From contig NC_079217.1 of the NCBI RefSeq assembly GCF_029633865.1, positions 40,017,834 to 40,081,833 on the forward strand: a stretch of DNA of 64,000 nucleotides. The letters run 5' to 3'. Shown here piece by piece: positions 30,805-48,761 of the stretch (position 1 is the stretch's first letter; each line of letters opens with the position of its first letter). This stretch comes from Lampris incognitus (lineage: Eukaryota > Chordata > Actinopteri > Lampriformes > Lampridae). The notes under the pieces are model-generated. The model was given only the letters and a program-made list of their open reading frames with translations. It ran no database searches and was not told the DNA's origin. A program made the position numbers and the translations under genes.

Positions 30805-30915
30805 GCGAATTCGGGGGACACCCACAGAAACTGCCGCAGCCGAGACGCGAACACATATCTGCCGCACCGCAGGAGACGTCGCTAACCGCTCGGTCAAAGG
30901 GTCCGACCCGTCAGC
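30805..30915 (-). repeat. tRNA-derived SINE head fragment
   Basis: The minus strand reads TTTGACCGAGCGGTTAGCGA (A-box-like) and, 50 bases later, TGTGTTCGCGTCTCGGC (B-box-like). It does not fold as a full tRNA by eye and differs from the other SINE families here. Confidence 0.45.
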
Positions 30916-31013
30916 CAGCGGCCAACGTGTCTACTTATCCATGCACGTTACAATATCCTACCCAGCAGCGTCATGGTGCAGATCCAAACCACACATTTAG
31001 AAGTGTGAACGAA

Positions 31014-31905
31014 GGGCGTCCGGGCAGCGTAGCGGTCTATTCCGCTGTCTACCAACATGGGTGTTGAAGCCAAATTTATGATTCTGAAGATTTGATGAAT
31101 TATGTTTAAAAAAAACGAAATTTGGGTTCGTGTTAATTGCTGTGGTGAAGTGCAGGGTGGACATTCCCGTTTGACAGCCGCTTTGACAGTTAGCCGACTG
31201 AGGCTGACACTCCCCAGTCAGCCAGATGATTGAGGGGGACGCTAATTGGAGGCGGTATCTACGGGCAGAGTTGGCAGGTACGTGTGCTCTTTTGGTTTTG
31301 TAGCCACACGGTTTTATGACTGCTGAAATAACGCTGAAAGACGGTAAATTTCCCCTTTTTATTGATGTCTTGATGTCTGCACCGCTTATCATCTGGCAAG
31401 AACAACTGTTGCTTTAGAAAGCAAGAACAATGTATTGCGGTGGTGTCTGACTGAGAACGGAAATAAATATGACGAAAGAAGGAACTCGTGGACTCTGTTG
31501 TTTAAGCGCGTCGACCAAGGCGCGAACCAAAAGGAGCAAACACGGGGATTGAAAGTTGGACCTTTTAATTGGGATCACCGGTTCGGTACCTCCAGCTTGG
31601 TCGGCCGTCCCCACAGACACCATTGGCCGTGTCTGTGGACGGGAAGCCGGATGTGGGTATGTGTCCTGCTCGCTGCACTAGCGCCTCCTCTGGTCGGTTG
31701 GAGGCGCCTGGTGAGGGTGGGGGGTTCTGACTGGGGGGAATAGCGTGATCCTCCCACGCGCTTCCTCCACATGTATCGGAGGAGGCATGTGGTAGTCTAC
31801 AGCCCTCCCCGGATCGGCAGAGGAGGGTGGAGTAGTGACCAAGACGGCTCGGAAGAGTGGGGTAATTGGTCAAGAACAAAGGAAGAAGGAGGAGGGGGGG
31901 GGATA
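31014..31905 (+). mobile_element. tRNA-derived SINE, split by the solo LTR
   Basis: The head (GGGCGTCCGGGCAGCGTAGC...) ends at 31061. The remainder resumes after 31543 with a partly degraded B-box region (CCGGTTCGG), then the family body (GCACTAGCGCCTCCTCTGGT, ACATGTATCGGAGGAGGCAT). Confidence 0.75.
31062..31542 (+). mobile_element. Solo LTR inserted in a SINE
   Basis: A 481-bp block starts TGTTGAAG and ends GCAAACA and interrupts SINE sequence. Flanks are TGGG on the left and CGGG on the right, matching the SINE consensus CGGG, so a 4-bp target duplication with a CpG decay. An AATAAA lies near 31461. No second LTR or coding sequence is nearby. It is unrelated by eye to the LTR at 48805. Confidence 0.65.
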
Positions 31906-32315
31906 AAAGTGTTAACGAGGATGAAGTAACTACCGGAAAAGTCAAATATTATCAACAATGGCCAATCACATAATTGAGTAACTTCCTGGTTCAACTTTAC
32001 TTTACTTGCTGTAGGTAACGGTAACCATCATACACGGTCTGATGTGCACAGTCTAAATGTTTTGTTTTGTTGTTGACAGACGGGTACAGGACTTATTCGT
32101 ATTCCATGGGCCCGTAAGATGCCGTTGTAAAGCTTGAGTCCAGCGGTGGTCCGGTTTCCCAGATCTCCACAAGGAAGCCGGAGAGTAAAATATAACTACA
32201 CACAATGGCACAAACTATGAAAATAAGACCCGGGTTGTTCAAAAAACAAAACAAAAAAGAAATGGTCCTTTAAGGGTTATACTTTTAATGTAAATGCAAG
32301 CGCATCCTTTCTCAC

Positions 32316-39541
<7,226 letters not shown>

Positions 39542-39618
39542 GGAGGGCAGCGGCTCAGTTAATACGCACCGTGAGATAGTGCTGCTGTCCCGTTAACTTG
39601 CTTTGGGAGACTGACACC

Positions 39619-39723
<105 letters not shown>

Positions 39724-40413
39724 CGTTCCTGGAACAGCAGGTGGAACGACAGTAGCGGGTTACAGGGGCCAAGGGCTGCTTGTTGCCTGGCAACACAGTG
39801 TTCAGGTGTGTCTCCGAGATGCTGAGATATGACGCTGGGAGCAGCAGCGAAGGTGATTTTGATATCCCTCCCATGGAGCAATAAAGATATCGGGCATAGC
39901 TATCGCATTGGCCAGTGAAAATAATTATATACAAATTAACTGCTTAACCTCCATCAGTTTCGGTGTTTCTAGTGTGTTGGGGGCCAGTGGGCAGAGTTTC
40001 CCAGCATGCCCTGTGACAGTATGTTTATGGACATAGATTAAGCTGACTGAGTGCCAGATGACCATAAATGTTACCCGTTACACGGTGGTTCGTGTTACTG
40101 ATACGCACAAGGTTTCAAGAAGTATCGTCGCGGTGATGAGGGAATTATTTTACACCGTGAGTGAGGTTACGTGCACATAACACACCATCAACCCTACGCA
40201 TCTAATGATGTGTGTTTTTCTGTTGATAAAAAGGGCACGTTCTTGGGGTCGTGCAGTGTATGGAGCACAGGATCTGCCACAAAGAGGAAGATTAACGCTC
40301 TGCCTGAGTTTTTGCCCCCGCAAATCCCTGGAGAGAGACAGATGCATAAATAAATATGCACTGGTTAGATTTGGTCTTAAGCCTTTTGAAAGCTTCATTT
40401 CCTATTGGCTGTC

Positions 40414-40415
<2 letters not shown>

Positions 40416-40478
<63 letters not shown>
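40416..40478. repeat. (CA)n microsatellite
   Basis: Pure CA run followed by a short GTGTGTG, able to form a small hairpin. Confidence 0.95.
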
Positions 40479-40479
<1 letters not shown>

Positions 40480-41565
40480 TGTGTTTGTATGTGTGAAGTG
40501 AAAGTGCACGATAATGCAATTGTTTAACATTTAGACAGATTTAGCCTTACCTTGGGACTGAGGAACATTACTATACAATAGCTTTGGATAGTTCCATACG
40601 TTCACAGTCTAGTTTCTAGTAAATATTTTGATAAAAGATAATATTAACATATGTATAGCCTGCAAGTCACCTCTGTAAGGCTGTGAATGTTTACCAGTGA
40701 AAATGAATTGAATTAATAGTCAACTTTGGAGCATACAAGTGAATACATCTCCTGTAAAGTGATGGCTATTAGAAAAAAAACATGCGGGTCTCATCTGTCC
40801 GCAACTAGTCTGTCCTATCTTACAGATATGAATTGTGTCCTTCGGTGTGTGTGTCTATATATGTGTGTAGTTTTGTGTGCAGAGAGCATGCGTTGCAGGT
40901 CTGTAACCACTCCAACGTGCTTTGGCAATACATTCTCTCCAGGCAAGCTGAGTTTTGGATGGACCGCCGAGTGCTGCAATGCCTCTCTCCCTTATTAATG
41001 AAGCGCTGAATACATGCTGGACTTTCTGTCCCGTTTGTTCCACGCCCCGTGTCATTATATATATTTTACCATAGCTTAATTTAAACACTTCCCTCATCTA
41101 AAAACAACACAAACAACACCAAATCTAGCAGCATGTGGCTCCTATAGCTTTCTGATCATCACTCAGCTATATTGCGAAAGCCGCTGGTGGTTCATATTGG
41201 CTGAACATGTCCTTGAGAACATGCTGCCAGTGGGCAAATAAATACTAGCGAGTGGATTAAGAAATGACACAGCATGTGTAACTGGAACACATTCATGTTT
41301 TTATTGAGTAAAAGACTGGATACAGCTGGTGTTACTGTTGCTCTCTGTATATACATCTGAAATGGTGCAGCGGTTTCCAGTGCAACTGCATGGGCCGCAT
41401 CATCTCCATGGCAACCCGCCTTAGTCACGCAGTCCCCTCCGCTCACCTGCGAGATGCTCGGCCGGGGCCAAATCAACAACTCCCATGTGATAAGGCATAT
41501 TAGATCATCAGCACTTTAGCCGTTTGTCTAGTGTAAAACAAAAAAATGACTGAAATACTGACTGG

Positions 41566-41567
<2 letters not shown>

Positions 41568-41621
<54 letters not shown>
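41568..41621. repeat. (TA)n microsatellite
   Basis: About 26 pure TA units. Confidence 0.96.
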
Positions 41622-41934
41622 CACACACACAGAGACGTGTCGTATTTTACGGACTACAAGTCGTTGTTTTTTTACTCGTCTGGCTTGTCCGGCGACATAT
41701 ATTCCAAAGCAACTTATACAATGTAATTTTGTCAGACGAATACACTGCCTTTCAACTAAGGTGACTAGATGGCACTGTGACTGAATGTGTGGGAATCTTG
41801 TGACGCAAGTGACAATACTGTACCACCATATAAATGACATACACCAAAGCAGCATATATGTTTTTTTCCTCACAACACATTTTTTACTGAGTGCGACTCT
41901 GTTGTGACTTGTAGTACGTGGGAATACGGTGTAT

Positions 41935-41950
41935 GTATGTGTGTGTGTGC

Positions 41951-41988
<38 letters not shown>

Positions 41989-42081
41989 ATGTATGTATGT
42001 ATGTATGTATGTATGTATGTATGTATGTATGTATGTATGTATGTATGTATGTATGTATGTATGTATATATATATATATATC
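41935..42081. repeat. Compound (GT)n/(GTAT)n microsatellite
   Basis: GT units pass into about 25 GTAT units and then TA, bordering the LINE ORF fragment at 42073. Confidence 0.96.
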
Positions 42082-42335
42082 CCTCCCCCGTTTTCGGGTG
42101 ATGTGTGTCTTCCTACAGAGGCCTGGGAGTTTGAGGGTTCTGCGCAGTATCTTAGCTGTTCCTAGGACCACACTGTTCTGGACAGAGACCTCATCTGTTT
42201 TTCCTGGAATCTGCTGGAGCCACTCTCCCAGGTTGGGGGTCACAGCCCCTAGTGCTCCTAGTATCACTGGGACTACTCTGGATTTCACCTTCCACATCCG
42301 GTCTAGTTCTTCCTTCAGCCCTTGGTGTATACACA
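42073..42335 (-). pseudogene. Fragment of a non-LTR retrotransposon ORF C-terminus
   Basis: The minus strand is open through LKEELDRMWKVKSRVVPVIL, GALGAVTPNLGEWLQQIPGK and AKILRRTLKLPGLC. I recognise this as a segment recurring at the C-terminus of fish LINE ORFs; the clade is not assigned. It is bounded by TATG and CA microsatellites on both sides and has no start or upstream domain. Confidence 0.6.
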
Positions 42336-42351
42336 CACATATTTTATACAT

Positions 42352-42401
<50 letters not shown>

Positions 42402-42484
42402 GATTCATTGTATAATGGCAAAGTGTCTTGCACATATTTGTCTGCAATAAATATTAAGTATATGTAGTGTGTGCATGTATAAAG

Positions 42485-42535
<51 letters not shown>

Positions 42536-43042
42536 CTGTATATACAACACAATGTCAGAAGAAAATATAGGATGATTAAAAGTGTGGAACACACATTGTA
42601 TACACACACACACACACACACGAAGTAAGAGAGTAAATATGTGTGAAGAAAAGAGAAAAACGGAGCGTGCACAGCCCACGTGAGGCTGTGTGTGTTAAAC
42701 TGCTGACTTTTGAGGGCCTGTGGATCACGCATTTTGCATGTTCTTTCTCCTCCTGCAGCATAATGCATGTCTCATACAGTACAAACCATCCTTTGCGCTT
42801 GGGAATATTTACATCTTTTCTATCTCTGCATGTTTGTACCTAAGTGTTTAAAGCTTCCAGTATCAAAAGACAGTCACGTTATTTGACATGTATTTCAATA
42901 TATAATATACTGTATAACATTCGGTTCATATAATCTCATTAAGAGTATAAAAACACGGTTGAAGATGATGACAAGAGGATAGGTAGCGTTTATGACGTCA
43001 GGATCTGATTGGCTGGGATACCATGTGACCTCAACTCGGCGA

Positions 43043-43119
43043 TTACATGGAGTCAAAGTCATGGTCGTTAGGTTCAATAACTTCAGGAGTCATGACGCGG
43101 CCCATGAAGAGGATAGATC
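43043..43119 (-). CDS. serpini1: SERPINI1 last coding exon with stop
   Basis: The exon starts after CTCGACAG, completes the split Gly codon, reads [20 protein letters not shown] and FDSM, then TAA (43045-43043). Confidence 0.95.
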
Positions 43120-43219
43120 CTGTCGAGAAGAGAGGAAGGGTGAGGAGAGGTGAGCTGACAGGCATAGACAAACATTCAATGTTGCCAGCAGTCAAGTATT
43201 CCTATACATGTGGCACATG

Positions 43220-43292
<73 letters not shown>

Positions 43293-46200
43293 GTCTTCCG
43301 GTTTCTGATGACAAAGAAGAACGGGTGATCAGCCATGACCTGTGGGTACAACACCAGAGTCCTGGTAAGAGCTATCATCCCTGAGAGAGAGAGAGAGATG
43401 GGGGGGGGGGGAGTGCAACAAGAAAGGAAAGAAACATCTCTTAGGAACAGCGCTCCAACAAAAACTGTCATCCATTAACACACAAGGGTGGTGTTCAGCG
43501 AAATATGTGGAAATACAGCAATGCTGGGTAGGGATAGAAATCAGGTCAAGTCAATTTTATTTGAACAGCCCAATATCACAAATGACAAATTTGCCTCAAG
43601 GCGGGGGAAATAAATAAAATAAATATAAAATAAATAAATAAATAAAAATAAAGAGGAAAAATAGAAAAACTTACGAAAAAGATAGCTTAAAATAAGTTTA
43701 ATACAAAACATTAATAAAAATAATCATCATTATCATCATCATTGCCATAACAGGAGTCTACCTGATCCGACAGCTCCCTCTGCCCCTTCCTCAGTCACCT
43801 CCAGGTAGGCCTTCTGCACTGCCTTCCCCACAAACAGGTCCTTACCATCTGACACACACACACACACACACACAAAAATCAGCACCTCACCACTCAACAT
43901 AGAGCTGGTTATCTGTTGGGAACAGCTGTTGTTTGAGATGGGAGCGTAGTGTGATGTGCAATAAAACTGAGCTTGAACATGCCCAATTCAACAGTCTAAA
44001 CTGTTCTGTCTACGAAGGTCACCTGCACACCAGCAGTGCAGTTGCAAGTACATGCGGGTGTACAGAATATAGGGTGAGAAAAATCACACGAGCAGACGTT
44101 ATCCACCAAGTCAGCGTGGAAAAAAGACTCTAACTTGGCTCTTAATATACAAACCCAATGTTTCAGAAGGTTTAATCATCTGTGTTTCTGAATCATTAAA
44201 CACTGCTCAGGTAATATTGCTTTTACAAAATGGTCTGAAACCCAATTATCTTAAATTGATTTGAGACTCGTATTTAAAAAGCAGCATGTAAAGAGGGTGT
44301 GTGCGTGTGATAGGATGAGGGAGTGAGTCATAGGAACAGCTAAGCAGAAAGAAGACAACCTGTTTCCTAACTTGACCCAATGGAAAATCAACAGTTTCAC
44401 TTAACTGCAGTCTATTTCTGCCTACATAAAGTGACCAGTGTTGGTTTACATTTCACATTTAACATGATGGTCCTTGACCTTGAAATCCTTGCTTTCTCAC
44501 TGATGCAGCATTGTTTATCCATGAATACAATAACTATTAATTGACATGAATATAGTGACTTTGTTTAGGGATCAGTTTGTTGGATAAAAGTTGGGACAGT
44601 CATGGAACGTCGATGCTGAGATTGGCGCCACTCCGCAGTGACCGCTTAATGTGATTTTGCTTATTTGCATTGCATTTCATCAGCCAATAGCTTTGTGTGT
44701 GGTGTGTTTGAGAAAGGGACTTGTAATAGGAACACATCATTCTCCAACGGGCACATGTTTCTAAGCAAAGTGATAACGCTCATGTGCAGACACTTTTTCT
44801 TGCTCTGTTTATCTGTTTCTCTCCGACATTTTGTCTTCACATCTCACCTGAAATATTTTTCACTGCACAATGCGACAACTCTGACCTGTCCACTGTAGTG
44901 TTGATGCCATAAATCATCTTGAAGAAGGATTTTAACTGAGCAGACGCTGATCTCGTTGACTGAAATTATGGATTACCAAGCATATTAAAGAGCCTCTTGC
45001 CTTTAAAATCACCACTCTCCCCATTTCAATTATGTTTTCCCTCCTGTCGTCATCATCATTATAATTGGCGGTCACAAGGGGTTGAGTATGACCATCCTCC
45101 CTCTGGGTCTTCAGGTGGGCGTAGAGGCCAATCCTGGAGCTGCATAATGGGAGGATGCCTGTGTGTGACAGCTTTTTATGTGGAGTGGCTGATGCGCCCG
45201 CAGCCACCACACGGTCCTTGGTAGGGGATGGCTGGAGTCCAATGGCATGGAGAACCAAGATGATTGGGGACCACCTTCTGTTGCAGCCTTCATCTACTTC
45301 ACTGCCATTGTGACCTGGAGACATCTTCCACCAGTTCCAGGTATTTGTTGGATTGCGCTTTGTCTGGAACCTCTCCCTTGACCTATCCACCTTGGGTGAC
45401 CCTACCAGGAGCCAAGCTCCAGACGGCATAGCTCTTGGGATCATTGGTACACGCAAGCTTCTCCACCATGGCAAGGTGGTGACCGAGGGGAAGTCCCTCC
45501 TATATAGCGATGCCATTAGAAAACATGACGGGCTAAATTAGTCCTGGTTGAGTTGCAGAACATCAAACGGTTTTGTATCCCAGCAAATAAAACTAAATAT
45601 GCAAACGGCACATGTGATGAGTAGTTGAAAGGGAGAAAGCAATAGCCTTCATTTGAGAGCAAGTCATATCGGGACTGCTTGAAAAGAAGAAGAAAGACCA
45701 GAGACTCCTTTGAGATTAAATATCTGGAATAAAGATTTAGGAAAGGCCCTGAATGATAGACCATCAAAAACTAATTTCTGGTAATAAGATGCTAACCAGT
45801 CTGCACTAGATAACATCCAGCAACTGTGATATCTGTTAGGAGAGGGGGTCTTGCTTTACTCAATGTTGTGTTCTAATATTTAGTGCATCTTGCAAAAATC
45901 ACATCACTTTTGCATGACTTTTTGGATATTGCTAATGGCATATACTGCTGCTGCTTTATCTCTTGCTCTATGTTACATCCATCAAACATACATTCTGAGT
46001 TGACCCCTTCTCAATATTAAAAGAAACCCAACAGTTTAATATAAACTACCATCCACATGCGGCAAGACATAAGGCTTATCATAGGAGCAAGATCTCTTTT
46101 TCTTAATTTACACCAATAATTAGGAATACAGACTTTCCTCCAGCTGTAGATTCTGTCAGTTTTGATCATCTGTTTCATAGAAGGGTAGTGGTTATTTATT

Positions 46201-48722
46201 TAAAGTGTGCTCATGTATTTTAAACAAACTACACTTTGCTTTAATTTTGAAGCTGAATTCCACATCCCATGAAATCAATTTTTCACTACCTGCAGGTTAC
46301 GAATTCTGTCAGGTCTAAATCTCCCTTAGGAGCAACACAGAGGAGTTTCTTGAAACACATAAGCTTTCTGCCTTTTTGTTTCTTTGAAATTTTTATACCT
46401 TCTTAAAAGAGGACAATATTGTTGAAAAACCAAGTGTGGGGCACAGGCGGGAGAACCGTGACAGGAGAAGGTGAACAGGGGTAAAGAGCTCTGAATACAC
46501 CTATGTATTAAGTATTCTATCGATCAATCTATCCATCTGTCTGTCTGTTAATTGTAACTTTAAAAGTTAAAGTTGAGCGTCTGGGTAGCATAGCAGTCTA
46601 TTCTGTTGCCTACCAACACGGGGATCGGCGGTTCGAATCCCCGTGTTATCTCCAGCTTGGTCGGGCGTCCCTACAGACACAATTGGCCGTGTCTGCGGGT
46701 GGGAAGCCGGATGTGGGTATGTGTCCTGGTCGCTGCACTAGCGCCTCCTCTGGTTGGTCGGGGTGCCTGTTCAGGGGGGAGGGGGAACTCGGGGGAATAG
46801 CGTGATCCTCCCATGCATTACGTCCCCCTGGCGAAACACCTCACTGTCAGGTGAAAAGAAGCGGCTGGCGACTCCACATGTTTCGGAGGAGGCGTGTGGT
46901 AGTCTGCAGTCCTCCTCGGATCGGCAGAGAGGGTGGAGCAGTGACCAGGATGGCTCGGAAGAGTGGGGTAATTGGTCGGGTACAATTGGAGAGAAAAAGG
47001 GGGAAAAAGAAAAAAAGTTAAAGTTAACTGCGCCAAGTGTGTTCATGTATTTAGTTCTAGTTGTACGTGTACTTTTACTGGTTTGCAATATTACTGATCA
47101 ACAAGAAAAGACTTTGTATAGGAGGGCACGTCTGTACATGAATTTTACCTGAGGTGTTTTTGGAGTGTTTGTTCATGTGCGTGTGGGTGAATGTGGACTG
47201 TTTTGTGTGGATCTGTAAGCAATAAAGCACATACACCGACAGACCTGTTCGCTCATTGCCAGTTCCCTTGGTTACCTTGGAAAGTACCAGAGGGTACTTC
47301 ACTGCAGCCAAGAAGAGGGAAGACTGGATCAGCTTCACATGCCTAATGATGCAAGGTGTTTATTCCTATCTTTCTACATCGTTCCCTCTGTCCGTCTCTT
47401 GCTTTTTCTCACTCTCTCGTCCTTTCACTATTTTGTGCACTCCTCCTTTCTTGTGTTGAATGAACGAATGAGTGATGATTTATTTCGAGCACGTAAATAA
47501 CAGCAGGATAAGAGGTGTGGATAATGGATGGATGGATGGATGGATAACATACAGATAAGCCATTGTCAATAATCTGAAGTGATCAACAAAGCCACACATC
47601 AAACTCAGTGAACAGATCTCCATATGCATCAGATTGTTTGTTACATGTTGGAAAAGGAGTAGGAGGAAGTATACACTTAAATGCTTGTTTTCAAGCATTC
47701 GTTGCATACAGCCTGTTTGTGTTGACATGTGCGGCATTCAATGAATGTGTGCATTTACAGTACACTTCCATATACAAATTTGTACACACAATAGCGTGCC
47801 TATGTGTACACGCTTTTAGTTGTGTATGTAATGGATGTTCCTACTTATGTGTTTGTGCGTGTTTTTGTTTGTTTGTTTGTGTGAGACATGTGGTTTGCCA
47901 CCTACTACCAGTTGACTGTTCCTAAATAAAGTCAGTTAGAATTTAGGGTCTTATCAGCCATTAGGGTTTTTTTATGTAAAAAATCAATTTACCTCACACA
48001 ACCCACTGACCAATTAGCTTGTTGCCAAGCAACAGACCTCTGTGGCTGATTCCTTGAATGTCAAACAATGCGTGAGTGCGTGTGTGCATGTGTGCATGTG
48101 TGCGTGTGTGTGTGTGTGCGGGCATACACATATTATAGGTGTTTTTACACAGTACTCATCTCACCTGTCATTGCTGAGAGGTCAGCATCTTTGGTGAATA
48201 TATTTTTTATTCCGAGCTCCTGTAGAGTCTCTCTCAGGTCTATCTTCTGCTCCACCTTGAACCTTAGGGAGATAAATTATTATCCCTTTTATAATTATTC
48301 TTAAATTATTAAATGCATCACACCTGTTCATAGATGTTTGCTTTTGTCCCTGAATCTAAGCTAATGTAGGATGGTGGACCCTAGCCTTCTGCCTCTGTAC
48401 ACTTTTTAATCACATTCTTCCAAAAAAGAAGGCAAATGATGTGTATGCAGGTGTGTGTGTGTGCGCGTGTGTGTGTGTATGTGTGTGTGTGTATGTATCT
48501 CACACCTTGGTAGGTACACCTCCACCTTCTGCCGTTTAACATTGTTAGCCCACTCCTCGAGGAGAGGTGCTTTGACAATGGGCTCTAGGGCAGCCAGTGG
48601 CACCTCCTGCCGAGGCAGTACGATCATCATGGACATGTCCTCTCCTTCATAGGGCATCTCTAATACCTGGTAAACGCCACCAGCCTCCTGGGAGCCGTCA
48701 CTGAACTCGCCTAAGGCGGGGT

Positions 48723-48761
<39 letters not shown>

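Larger units (their letters stand above)
24191..32315. other. Intergenic interval with repeats, no supported host exon
   Basis: I find no exon with recognisable protein family here. It contains a GC-rich block (25250-25890), a SINE (27169-27600) and a dispersed repeat with an inserted MITE (28540-29180). It also holds a (GT)n tract (30201-30283), a fold-back (30349-30480), a tRNA-like fragment (30805-30915) and a SINE split by a solo LTR (31014-31905). The missing last exon or exons of the LRR gene may lie here. Confidence 0.6.

Noticed and set aside
32075..32180. Candidate last exon of the LRR gene on the minus strand
   Set aside because: There is a pyrimidine tract and an AG, but the frame gives no LRR cap-like sequence and no clear end; too weak to call.
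43540..43610. TCAATTTTATTTGAACAGCC-type segment
   Set aside because: It resembles a common fish repeat tail, but it is too short here to place in a family with confidence.
44932..45516. 194-codon minus-strand frame
   Set aside because: It overlaps dispersed repeat A, whose other copy has a broken version. There is no domain, so it is treated as repeat sequence.
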